Positions 1 to 8,491 of a stretch of 47,861 nucleotides of DNA are shown here, piece by piece. Origin of the DNA: an uncultured Opitutia bacterium. GTDB taxonomy: Bacteria; Verrucomicrobiota; Verrucomicrobiia; Opitutales; Opitutaceae. The stretch lies in assembly GCA_903820035.1 (NCBI GenBank), contig CAIJFT010000011.1, positions 1 to 47,861 on the forward strand, read 5' to 3'. Every line of letters starts with the position of its first letter. Position 1 is the first letter of the stretch. The position numbers were made by a program, and so were the translations under genes. The notes beneath the pieces are model-generated. The model was given only the letters and a program-made list of their open reading frames with translations, ran no database searches and had not been told where the DNA came from.

Positions 1-861
1 CCGCCCCACAAGCGGAATACCGGCATGATGTTTCAGAGCTACGCGCTCTGGCCCCATATGACCGTGGCGGAAAACGTCGCGTTTGGACTCGAAGAGCGTC
101 GGGTGCCCAAAAATGAGATCAAGCGCCGGGTGCATGAGGCGCTCGAATCGGTGCACATGGCGGCCTACGCCGCCCGCAGCCCGAACCAACTTTCCGGTGG
201 TCAGCAACAACGGGTCGCGCTGGCCCGCGCGCTCGTGATCCGGCCGCGGTGCCTTTTGCTCGACGAGCCGTTGTCGAACTTGGACGCCAAGCTGCGGCTC
301 GAAATGCGCGCGGAGATCCGGCGCGTCTGCAAGGAGTTCAAGTTGACGACCATCTACGTGACGCACGACCAGAAGGAGGCGCTGTCGGTTTCGGATCGGA
401 TGGCGATTCTGGATCACGGCCGGATCCTGCAGGTCGGCACGCCGCGCGAGATCTACCGCCGCCCGGCCTGCAAGGTGGTGGCGGACTTCATTGGTGAGAC
501 TGATTTTGTGCCGGGGACGCTGGTCGGCCTGGCGCAGGGGCGGGCGCAGGTGGATACGGCGGTTGGGCGTTTTGAAGGCGTGCTGGGCGATGCAACCGCG
601 CAGCCGGCGGTGGGGGCGGCGGTCACGCTGTCGGTCCGTCCGGAGTGTTGGGTATTGAGCCGCGAGCAACCGGCGCGGAATTTTGTGCGGGGCCGGATCG
701 GCGAAGCCATTTACCTTGGGGAACTCGCGCAATACGAGTTCGTCGCGGGAGCCGTGACGTTGAAAATCCTCGAGCTGAATCCGCCGGTGATCGACGTGGC
801 CTCGCGGGATGAGTTGTTTGCCCGGGCCGAGCCGGACGACGTCGTGGTGTTGTGCCGGTGA
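1..861 (+). CDS. ABC transporter ATP-binding protein, iron/polyamine type (5' end outside window)
   Basis: The reading frame is open from the first base, so the N-terminus with the Walker A loop lies upstream of the window. The visible part begins at the Q-loop (FQSYALWPHMTV), followed by the signature LSGGQQQRVALARAL, Walker B CLLLDEPLSNLDAK and the switch histidine in YVTHDQ. The last ~100 residues fit a TOBE domain, as in the FbpC/PotA/UgpC class of importers. The next gene is an exported solute-binding protein, so the two probably belong to one importer whose permease genes lie upstream. FbpC-type ferric iron uptake is favoured by the neighbouring binding protein, but the substrate cannot be fixed from sequence. 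The ATG at 25 is internal to the gene. Confidence 0.93.
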   Translation, partial: PPHKRNTGMMFQSYALWPHMTVAENVAFGLEERRVPKNEIKRRVHEALESVHMAAYAARSPNQLSGGQQQRVALARALVIRPRCLLLDEPLSNLDAKLRLEMRAEIRRVCKEFKLTTIYVTHDQKEALSVSDRMAILDHGRILQVGTPREIYRRPACKVVADFIGETDFVPGTLVGLAQGRAQVDTAVGRFEGVLGDATAQPAVGAAVTLSVRPECWVLSREQPARNFVRGRIGEAIYLGELAQYEFVAGAVTLKILELNPPVIDVASRDELFARAEPDDVVVLCR

Positions 862-898
862 AGACCGGGAATTTGCCGCCGGTTTACGCGCCGCGCCG

Positions 899-2500
899 AT
901 GAAACGCTGGCTGATCATCGGGACGCTGCTGGCGATCGTGGCGGTGCCGTTTGCGCTGCGGCCCCAGCGGGGCGCGACGGCGCAGACCGACGACACCGTG
1001 GTGATCATCACGCCGCACAACGAGGCGATCCGCCACGAGTACGCGCGGGGTTTCGCCGCGTGGTATCGGGCGAAGACGGGCCGGACGGTCGGGATCGATT
1101 GGCGGATGGTCGGCGGCACGAGCGACATCGCGCGCTTCCTCGAGGGGGAATACACGTCGGCCTTCGAGCTGCACTGGACGCGGCTCGGCAAAGGGTGGAG
1201 CGCGGAGATTCAGGCCGGGTTTCAAAATGGGCGGCTGCCGGAGTCGGCGCCGGCCGTGGTCCGCGCGGCCCGCGCGGCGTTTCTGGCGTCGGAGGTCGGC
1301 TGCGGCATTGATGTGTTTTTCGGCGGCGGCACCTATGACCTCGACCGGCAGGCGGCGGCGGGCCGGCTCGTCGACTCCGGCGTGGTGCGGGCGCATCCGG
1401 AGTGGTTCAACGATGACGTGATTCCGCGCCGCTTCGGCGGCGAGGAATACTGGCGGGCCGACGGCTTGTGGGTGGGCACGGTGTTGAGCACGTACGGGAT
1501 TATCTTCAACCGGGATGCCTTGCAGCGCCTCGGCATCACGCGCGAGCCGCGGCACTGGGCGGACCTCGCGGATCCGCGGCTCATCGGGGAGGTCGGGCTG
1601 GCGGATCCGACGAAAAGCGGCTCGGTGGCGAAGGCGTTTGAAAACATCATCCAGCAGGAGATGCAGCGCCGGTTGTCGGCCCAGGGGGCGGCGCCCGACG
1701 AGGCCCGCGCGGTGCGCGAAGGGTGGAGGTCCGGCCTGCAACTTCTGCAACGCATCGGTGCCAATGCGCGCTACTTCACCGACACCTCCCAAAAACCGCC
1801 GATCGATGTGGCGGCGGGAAATTGCGCCGCCGGGCTCAGCATCGATTTTTATGGCCGGCAACAACAGGAGGCGATCCGCCGGCGCGATCATTCCGAGCGC
1901 ATCGGCTTCGTGACGCCACCGGGTGGCTCGGTGTCGTCGGTGGATCCGATCGGGCTCCTGCGCGGGGCCCGCCATCGGGCAGTCGCGGAGGCCTTCATCG
2001 AGTACGCGTTGACGATGGACGGGCAGAAGCTCTGGAACTTGAAGGTGGGCGCGCCCGGCGGGCCGCAGCGGTTCGCGTTGCGCCGGTTGCCGGTGCGGAA
2101 GGATTTCTACACCCAGACTGAGTTAATGCCGTGGCGGAGCGATCCCGAAGGGGCGCCGTTTGCGCAAGCCGATCCGTTGGTCTACCGGGAGGCGTGGACG
2201 GGGAACCTCTTTCGCGAGATGGGATTCGTCGTGCGCGTGATGTGCCTCGATCCGCACCGCGAATTGCAGGCGGCGTGGCGGGCGATCAACGCCGCCCCGG
2301 AACCGCAGCACACCCGGGCTCTGGCGGTGATGCAGGATATGTCCGCCGTGGAGTATGATCTGGTGGCAACGGGACTCCGCGCCCGGCTCGGTGCGAAGGA
2401 CAAGGTCGAGGAGGTCCGCGCCGCGCAGGAGCTCGGCGCTATCTTCCGCGCAAACTACGGGCGGGCCGCGGCGATCGCCCGGGGCGCCGCCACCCCCTGA
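899..2500 (+). CDS. ABC transporter extracellular solute-binding protein (AfuA/Fe3+-like)
   Basis: The 533-residue product starts with a clear signal or anchor (MKRWLIIGTLLAIVAVPFAL) at the ATG at 899. A longer in-frame opening back to 809 overlaps the ATPase gene and was not chosen. After the signal, the VVIITPHNEAIRHEYARGF opening and the later TYGIIFNRDAL segment are typical of type 2 periplasmic binding proteins in the AfuA/ferric iron group. It is longer than usual (about 340 residues) because of a C-terminal part after residue ~390 that does not look like the standard fold end. It follows the ATPase gene by 37 bases and is presumably co-transcribed. Iron or a related ligand is an inference. 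Confidence 0.85.
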   Translation: MKRWLIIGTLLAIVAVPFALRPQRGATAQTDDTVVIITPHNEAIRHEYARGFAAWYRAKTGRTVGIDWRMVGGTSDIARFLEGEYTSAFELHWTRLGKGWSAEIQAGFQNGRLPESAPAVVRAARAAFLASEVGCGIDVFFGGGTYDLDRQAAAGRLVDSGVVRAHPEWFNDDVIPRRFGGEEYWRADGLWVGTVLSTYGIIFNRDALQRLGITREPRHWADLADPRLIGEVGLADPTKSGSVAKAFENIIQQEMQRRLSAQGAAPDEARAVREGWRSGLQLLQRIGANARYFTDTSQKPPIDVAAGNCAAGLSIDFYGRQQQEAIRRRDHSERIGFVTPPGGSVSSVDPIGLLRGARHRAVAEAFIEYALTMDGQKLWNLKVGAPGGPQRFALRRLPVRKDFYTQTELMPWRSDPEGAPFAQADPLVYREAWTGNLFREMGFVVRVMCLDPHRELQAAWRAINAAPEPQHTRALAVMQDMSAVEYDLVATGLRARLGAKDKVEEVRAAQELGAIFRANYGRAAAIARGAATP

Positions 2501-2538
2501 TCACCGCAGCCGTTCGCTCCCGCCGCGCCGGCAAAGGC

Positions 2539-5500
2539 TTGCGGGCCGGAGCCGGTTTCGCACGCTGGCTGCGCTTGCTTTCCCGTTACCCTATTGCGCT
2601 CGGTCTGATGCTGCTCGCGGCTGCGCGGGTGGCGTCCGCTCCAGTTGATTTCAACCGCGAGGTGCGGCCCATTCTCTCGGATAAGTGTTACCACTGTCAC
2701 GGTCCGGACGAGAGCGGGCGCAAGGCCAAGTTACGCTTCGACACGAAGGAAGGCGCGTTGCGCGTGCACAACGATACGGTCGTCATCGTGCCGGGGAAGA
2801 GCGCCGAGAGTGAAATCATCTTCCGCGTCGCCAGCACTGATGCCGAGGAGGTGATGCCGCCGCCCGAGGCAAAACTCGGCCGGCTCACCGCTGCCGAGGT
2901 CGCGACCCTGAAGCGATGGATCGACGAGGGTGCGACCTTTCAATCGCACTGGTCGTTCGTGCCCCTCGCGCCGGTGGCGTTGCCCGCGGCGCAACCCGCG
3001 CTCCCCGCCGGGGTGCAGGTGCGCAACCCGATCGACCGCCTCGTCTTTTCCCGACTGGCTGAGCGCAAGCGAGCGCCGCAGCCCGAAGCCGATCGCGCCA
3101 CGCTCATCCGCCGCGTCACGTTTGATCTCACGGGCCTGCCGCCGACGCCGGCGGAGGTGAACGCGTTCATCGGCGAGGCGCACCCGCAGGCGTACGCGCG
3201 GCTGGTTGACCGGTTGCTCCACTCTCCGCGTTACGGTGAGCGCATGGCGGTCGACTGGCTCGATGTGGCACGTTACGCCGACAGCTACGGTTTTCAGGTG
3301 GATCGCGAGCGGGACATGTGGCCCTGGCGTGATTGGGTGATCAAGGCGTTCAACCAGAATTTGCCCTGGGATCAGTTTGTCACGTGGCAACTCGCGGGCG
3401 ATTTACTGCCGCAGGCCACGGACGAACAGGTGTTGGCGACGGCGTTTAACCGCCTCCACGCGCAGGAGAGTGAAGGCGGTTCGGTTGAAGAGGAGTATCG
3501 CGTCAACTATGTGAACGACCGCGTCACGACGTTCGGCACGGCGTTCCTCGGCCTGACGCTGGAGTGCTCGCGGTGCCACGACCATAAGTTCGATCCGGTC
3601 ACGCAGAAGGACTACTACCGTTTCTTCGCGTTCTTCGACGACATCGACGAGGCGGGGTTGTATTCGTACTTCACGCCGTCGATGCCGACGCCGACGATGG
3701 CGCTGCCGGATGCCGAGCGCAGCCGCAAGCAGGCGGCGGCGCTCGCGGCGGTCGCAAGCGCGGAGACTAAACTCCAAGTGCTGGCCGCGGAACGCGGTAC
3801 GGCCTTTGCGGCCTGGCGGCGGAGCCCTCCGGTCGCGCCGTTGAGGGTCGGCGCCGAGTTGGCCCGTTTCGATTTCGAACAGCGGGACGTCGCGCCGCCG
3901 CCGGTCGCCACCGCCAAGGGCAAGGCGAAGACGAAGGCGAAGGCGGCCCCGGCGCCCGAGGGTGCCGAGGCTTCGGAAAAGCCGGGGATGAGTCGGTTTG
4001 CGAGTGCGCTCGACGGCAAGCAGTCGGCGAGCACGTCCAAGGAAAACGAGTCGGTGCCCGGGCGTTCCGGTCTCGCGGTGAAGCTGACCGGCGATCACGC
4101 GATCACGACGACCCTCGGTAATTTTCACCGCCACGAACCCTTCGCGGTCGCGCTCTGGTTGCAAACGCCCGACGTGAAGGAGCGCGCCGTGGTCATGCAC
4201 CGTTCGCGCGCGTGGACGGATGCCGCCAGCCGCGGGTACGAGTTGTTGCTCGAGGAGGGTCGGCTCAAATGGTCCTTGATTCACTTCTGGCCGGGCGACG
4301 CGATTTCCGTGCGCGCGGTCGACCCGTTGCCGGTGCAGGCTTGGACGCACGTCACGGTGTCGAACGACGGCTCGGGCACCGCCGCGGGCCTGCGGATTTT
4401 TGTGAATGGGGAGCCGGTGCGTACGGAGGTGATCCGGGATCGCCTGACGAAGGACATCACGGGCGGCGGTGGTGACACCATTGCGCTGGGTGAACGTTTC
4501 CGTGACCGTGGTTTCAAGGGCGGGCTCGTCGACGACCTGCGGGTCTTCGGTCGCGCGTTGACCGAGCTCGAGGCGCGCGAGGTTTTCGCGCCGGGGGCGA
4601 TACAGGCCCTGGCGGCGAAGGCGGACGCGGCGCTGAGCCAAGCGGAACGCGCCGCGTTGTTCGGTTACTTTCTGGCGAATTACGATGACGCCTGGCGCGG
4701 GGCGATGCAGGCGTTGGGCGAGGCGCGGGCCGTGGTCACGAAGTTGGCCGACGAGGCGAAGGACATCATGGTCATGCGCGAGTTGGCGCAGCCGAAAACG
4801 GCTTACGTGTTGAAGCGCGGCGACTATTCACAGCGTGGTGAGGCGGTGGAGCCGGGCACGCCGGCGTCGCTTACGCCCTTTCCGGCGGGCCAACCGCGCA
4901 ACCGGCTCGGGCTGGCGCGATGGCTGACCGATCCGCAGCACCCGCTGCTGGCGCGGGTCACGGTGAATCGTTTTTGGCAGGCGGCGTTCGGACGCGGGCT
5001 GGTCAAGACGGTCGATGATCTCGGTAGCCAGGGCGAGCGCGCCGAGCATCCCGAGCTGCTCGACTGGCTGGCGAATGAGTTCATTCGCTCCGGTTGGGAT
5101 GTGAAGGCGCTGCTGCGCACGATCGTCACGTCCCATACCTACCGGCAGGGCAGCTTTGGTTCCGCAGAATTACACGCGGAAGATCCGGAAAATATTTGGC
5201 TGGCGCGCGGGCCCCGGCACCGGCTCCCGGCGGAGATGATCCGCGACAACGCCCTGGCCGTGAGCGGGCTGTTGGTGGAGAAGCTCGGCGGCGCGCCGGT
5301 CTACACTTACGATATTCCCGAGTCGTTCAAGCCGGCGCCGGCGGGGAAGGGTGAGGCGCTTTACCGCCGCAGCCTTTATACATTTTGGCGGCGCAACGGT
5401 CCGGCCCCGATGCTCGAGGCGTTCGACGTGCCGAAGCGCGTGGTGTGTGTGGCCAAGCGCGACACGACCAACACGCCGCTCCACGCCTTTGTGCTCCTCA

Positions 5501-5820
5501 ATGGTCCGCAGTTTGTCGAGGCGGCGCGGGTGCTGGCCGAGAAGTTGTATCGCGAGGGCGCGGGCGGGCGCGATGCGGTGATTGCACGGGCGTTTGAGCT
5601 TTTGACCTGCCGGGCGCCCGATGCGGTGGAGCGGGGGATTTTGAACCGGATGTTCGACGAGCAGGCCGGTTGGTACCGGCAGCATGCGGCCGAGGCCGCG
5701 AAGTACCTGGCGATCGGCGACACCCCCCGCGACGCCCTGTTGCCCGCCGCGGAAATCGCGGCGGCCGCCACCTTGATCAACACTCTGATGAACCACGACG
5801 CGTTTGTCGTGAAGCGCTGA
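2539..5820 (+). CDS. PSCyt1/DUF1549/LamG/DUF1553 secreted cytochrome-like protein
   Basis: This ~1,090-residue secreted protein has the composite architecture common in Planctomycetes and Verrucomicrobia. After the signal peptide comes a PSCyt1 domain with one c-type haem motif, CYHCH, at about residues 50-54. DUF1549 follows (about 155-375, including CSRCHDHKFDP near 343). A LamG/concanavalin-like insert (about 480-700) comes after an Ala/Lys-rich linker, and DUF1553 (about 780-1050) closes the protein. No ATG gives a good signal peptide: TTG at 2539 or TTG at 2575 are the candidates, and ATG 2608 would lose the n-region. The gene lies 7 bases before its usual partner, a DUF1501 gene. The exact reaction is unknown; roles in breakdown of complex or sulfated polysaccharides have been suggested for the family. 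Confidence 0.93.
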   Translation: MRAGAGFARWLRLLSRYPIALGLMLLAAARVASAPVDFNREVRPILSDKCYHCHGPDESGRKAKLRFDTKEGALRVHNDTVVIVPGKSAESEIIFRVASTDAEEVMPPPEAKLGRLTAAEVATLKRWIDEGATFQSHWSFVPLAPVALPAAQPALPAGVQVRNPIDRLVFSRLAERKRAPQPEADRATLIRRVTFDLTGLPPTPAEVNAFIGEAHPQAYARLVDRLLHSPRYGERMAVDWLDVARYADSYGFQVDRERDMWPWRDWVIKAFNQNLPWDQFVTWQLAGDLLPQATDEQVLATAFNRLHAQESEGGSVEEEYRVNYVNDRVTTFGTAFLGLTLECSRCHDHKFDPVTQKDYYRFFAFFDDIDEAGLYSYFTPSMPTPTMALPDAERSRKQAAALAAVASAETKLQVLAAERGTAFAAWRRSPPVAPLRVGAELARFDFEQRDVAPPPVATAKGKAKTKAKAAPAPEGAEASEKPGMSRFASALDGKQSASTSKENESVPGRSGLAVKLTGDHAITTTLGNFHRHEPFAVALWLQTPDVKERAVVMHRSRAWTDAASRGYELLLEEGRLKWSLIHFWPGDAISVRAVDPLPVQAWTHVTVSNDGSGTAAGLRIFVNGEPVRTEVIRDRLTKDITGGGGDTIALGERFRDRGFKGGLVDDLRVFGRALTELEAREVFAPGAIQALAAKADAALSQAERAALFGYFLANYDDAWRGAMQALGEARAVVTKLADEAKDIMVMRELAQPKTAYVLKRGDYSQRGEAVEPGTPASLTPFPAGQPRNRLGLARWLTDPQHPLLARVTVNRFWQAAFGRGLVKTVDDLGSQGERAEHPELLDWLANEFIRSGWDVKALLRTIVTSHTYRQGSFGSAELHAEDPENIWLARGPRHRLPAEMIRDNALAVSGLLVEKLGGAPVYTYDIPESFKPAPAGKGEALYRRSLYTFWRRNGPAPMLEAFDVPKRVVCVAKRDTTNTPLHAFVLLNGPQFVEAARVLAEKLYREGAGGRDAVIARAFELLTCRAPDAVERGILNRMFDEQAGWYRQHAAEAAKYLAIGDTPRDALLPAAEIAAAATLINTLMNHDAFVVKR

Positions 5821-5827
5821 ACGCTGT

Positions 5828-7300
5828 ATGAACTCCGCGCCCCGTCCGCTCTGCACCGGCCAGGATCCCTGGTATTTGATGAGTCGCCGCGAGTGCCTCA
5901 ACCGGTTGGCCCTCGGCCTCGGTGGCGCGGCGTTGGCCGAACTGCTCGGGAGTCGGGTGCACGCGGCGCCGGGGGGCGCGGGGCGCGTGGCGGGGCAGCC
6001 GGACATCCCGCATTTCGCGCCGAAGGCAAAGCGGATCATTTACCTCTTCCAGTCCGGCGGACCCTCGCAGCTCGATCTCTTCGATTACAAGCCGGTGCTC
6101 AACCAGCGGCACGGCGAACAGTTGCCCGATGCGGTGCGCGGCGGCCAGCGGCTCACCGGAATGTCGGGCAACCAGAGTTCGATTCCGATCGCGGGGTCGC
6201 CGTTTAAATTTCAGCAGCATGGGCAGAGCGGCGCGTGGCTCAGCGAGCTGTTGCCGCACACGGCGAAGGTTGCCGACGAGCTGTGCGTGATTCGCTCGAT
6301 GCAAACGGAGTCGATCAACCACGGTCCGGGCGTGACGTTCATGCAGACCGGTTCGCAGATTCCAGGGCGGCCGAGCTTCGGTTCCTGGCTCGACTATGGT
6401 CTGGGTAGTGAGAACGCCAACTTGCCGGCGTTCGTCGTGCTGATCACGAAGGATAAGAAGGGCCAGCCGTTGATGTCGCATTTGTGGGGCACGGGCTTTT
6501 TGCCCGCGAAGCATCAGGGGGTGCGCTTCCGTTCGGGTGGAGATCCGGTCCTGTACCTTGGCAATCCCGCGGGCGTCTCGCCGGAGAACCGGCGTCTGGC
6601 GCTCGACCGGTTGCGCGAGTTGCATGAGCACCAGTTTGCGGGCACGCCGGACGCGGAGATCTCGGCGCGCATTGCGAATTACGAGATGGCATTCAAGATG
6701 CAGACCAGCGTGCCGGACGTGACCGACCTCAAAGACGAGCCGGCGCACGTCGTGGATTCCTACGGCCCCGATGCGCGGACGCCCGGTAGTTTTGCGGCGA
6801 ACTGCCTGCTCGCGCGGCGGATGGCCGAGCGTGGCGTGCGGTTCATCCAACTCTATCATCAGGACTGGGACCACCACAGCGGGCTGCCCGGCGGGATCAA
6901 GCGGGAGTGTCAACAAACGGACCAGCCGACGGCGGCCTTGATTGCAGACTTAAAGCAGCGCGGGATGCTCGACGACACGTTGGTCGTGTGGGGCGGTGAG
7001 TTTGGCCGCACGAATTATTGTCAGGGTCCGATGACCGCGGGGAATTTCGGCCGCGACCATCACCCGCGGTGCTTCACCGTTTGGATGGCCGGCGGCGGCG
7101 CCAAGGCGGGGCTGACCTACGGCGAGACCGATGAATACGGCTACAACATCACGCGAAATCCGGTGCATATCCACGATCTGCAGGCGACGATCATGCACCT
7201 GTTCGGCATCGATCACGAGCGGCTCACCTACAAGTTTCAGGGTCGGCGCTACCGGCTCACGGACGTGCACGGGCACGTGGTGAAGGACCTGATTGGCTGA
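5828..7300 (+). CDS. DUF1501 family protein, Tat-type leader
   Basis: This 490-residue DUF1501 protein belongs to the alkaline-phosphatase/sulfatase-like superfamily. A Tat-like leader (MSRRECLNRLALGLGG) begins about 18 residues after the ATG at 5828; an internal ATG at 5879 (MSRRECL) is an equally good start. Conserved segments include SGGPSQLDLFDYKP near residue 77, HHSGLPGG, WGGEFGRTNYCQG and GRDHHPRCFTVWMAGGG. These histidines and acidic residues suggest a metal site. It starts 7 bases after the DUF1553 gene, the standard pairing for these families, so the two products presumably act together in the periplasm or at the cell surface. The substrate is unknown. Confidence 0.92.
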   Translation: MNSAPRPLCTGQDPWYLMSRRECLNRLALGLGGAALAELLGSRVHAAPGGAGRVAGQPDIPHFAPKAKRIIYLFQSGGPSQLDLFDYKPVLNQRHGEQLPDAVRGGQRLTGMSGNQSSIPIAGSPFKFQQHGQSGAWLSELLPHTAKVADELCVIRSMQTESINHGPGVTFMQTGSQIPGRPSFGSWLDYGLGSENANLPAFVVLITKDKKGQPLMSHLWGTGFLPAKHQGVRFRSGGDPVLYLGNPAGVSPENRRLALDRLRELHEHQFAGTPDAEISARIANYEMAFKMQTSVPDVTDLKDEPAHVVDSYGPDARTPGSFAANCLLARRMAERGVRFIQLYHQDWDHHSGLPGGIKRECQQTDQPTAALIADLKQRGMLDDTLVVWGGEFGRTNYCQGPMTAGNFGRDHHPRCFTVWMAGGGAKAGLTYGETDEYGYNITRNPVHIHDLQATIMHLFGIDHERLTYKFQGRRYRLTDVHGHVVKDLIG

Positions 7301-7414
7301 GGCGGAACGGGTTTCTAAAGCGATTTCAACCCTGGCCTAGCCGCGTTGGAACGCTGCGACCAGGTGGTGCTCACGCGTGATCCCGTTTTCGGCTTCGGCG
7401 CAAACCCAGCGCGT

Positions 7415-7434
7415 CCCGCCGCTCACGCGGCGGG
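7415..7434. terminator. GC-rich hairpin between converging genes
   Basis: A perfect 8-bp stem (CCCGCCGC / GCGGCGGG) with a 4-base loop lies between the DUF1501 gene (plus, ending 7300) and the Rsm22-like gene (minus, ending 7475). There is no T-run directly after it on either strand; a run of six T lies 36 bases further on the plus strand. It could end transcription from both sides or be a dispersed palindromic element. Confidence 0.35.
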
Positions 7435-7474
7435 CGCCAAGACCGGTCTCGCCCTGCGAGGGAGTGCGGGTTTT

Positions 7475-8491
7475 TTATTTTAACGCCTCGCCGCCGAGGA
7501 CTTTGTCTCCGTCGCGCTGCCAACGGTACACGAGCGGGGCTTTGGTTCGCTCGAGTTGCTTGAAGAGCGCACCGTCCGCTCGCCTCGGCAACTCCAGCTC
7601 GACGAGCCCGGTCGTGTCGCAATTGAGCCAGCGGGCGTAGGGCTTGAAGTGTTCGACGCGTCCGATCACGCGGGAAAGCGGCAGCGTGGACGCCGGTCCG
7701 GCCGTTTCTCCCGTGGGATCGTGCGGTGCGGTGCGATCCAACGCGAAGAAGCAATACGGCAGGCTGCGGAGGTCGATGCCCGCGCGCTGGCCGAATTTAA
7801 CCCAATTCGAGTCGGCGAAAATCTCCGATGGCGGCGGCGCGAAAAAGTGACACCAGTGGCGCGCGTTGCTCTCGGTGAAGACCGGACAAGCCGCCTGATG
7901 CGGACAGGGTGCCGCGATCTGAAACGTGGCGCGATAGTGCTCCCGCAAGGCGCCGAGTTGGCGGCTCACCGCATGGGTACCGGGCTCAACCCAGAGCACG
8001 GCGTCGGCGCGGGCGATCAGGCTGCGCAGGGCGGCCAGGGCGTCCGCGGGCAGTTCGTTGAGCACGTGACTCACGACGAGGAGGCCGATGGGTTCGCTCG
8101 CGGTGAGCAGGCCGGGCGTGGCCTGGGAAATTCGCAGGGAGGGGAAAGCCGCTCCGGCGGCCTCGGCGGCGAAGTTGCAGGCGAGCGGCGAGTGGTCCCA
8201 GACCGTGAGCGAATCGAAGTTCTCCGCGCCGTAGGCGGCGATGACCCGGCGGGCGGCGATGCCGCTGCCACAGCCCCAGTCGAGGACGGTGCGGGTCCGC
8301 GGGTGCCAGCCGCGCAGCTTGAGCTCGCGCAGGACATGGTCCCATTTCCAGCCGATGCGCTCGGCAAAGGTGAAGTCGTACGCCGCGAGGTCGCCGGGGC
8401 TCGTCCAGTAAGGGCCGCCCTTCAGGTCGGTGCTGAGAAAGCGGGCGCGCAACCGCTCCAGCGCGGACCAATCGATATCGTCCCACGTCAC
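7475..8491 (-). CDS. Rsm22-family ribosome-associated methyltransferase
   Basis: The start is the GTG at 8491, which overlaps the stop of the upstream methyltransferase gene as GTGA, giving 338 residues. The SAM-binding motif VLDWGCGSGIAARR is at about residue 87, followed by LVVSHVLNELP. Cysteine motifs CPHQAACP and RHWCHF lie near residues 205-225. This layout matches the Rsm22/METTL17 family, where such cysteines bind an iron-sulfur cluster and the protein acts on the small ribosomal subunit. The gene is last in a minus-strand run downstream of a second methyltransferase and an ABC transporter. A role in small-subunit rRNA modification or assembly is inferred from the family. Confidence 0.85.
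   Translation of the reverse strand: MTWDDIDWSALERLRARFLSTDLKGGPYWTSPGDLAAYDFTFAERIGWKWDHVLRELKLRGWHPRTRTVLDWGCGSGIAARRVIAAYGAENFDSLTVWDHSPLACNFAAEAAGAAFPSLRISQATPGLLTASEPIGLLVVSHVLNELPADALAALRSLIARADAVLWVEPGTHAVSRQLGALREHYRATFQIAAPCPHQAACPVFTESNARHWCHFFAPPPSEIFADSNWVKFGQRAGIDLRSLPYCFFALDRTAPHDPTGETAGPASTLPLSRVIGRVEHFKPYARWLNCDTTGLVELELPRRADGALFKQLERTKAPLVYRWQRDGDKVLGGEALK

Noticed and set aside
884-1975. Long minus-strand open frame (363 residues) opposite the solute-binding protein gene
   Set aside because: Arg/Pro/His-rich shadow of a clear ABC binding protein in high-GC DNA; no domain, signal or partner.
3403-4641. Minus-strand open frame of 412 residues inside the DUF1553 gene
   Set aside because: Composition is a mirror of the coding strand (long Arg/Gly runs); the plus strand carries recognised domains.
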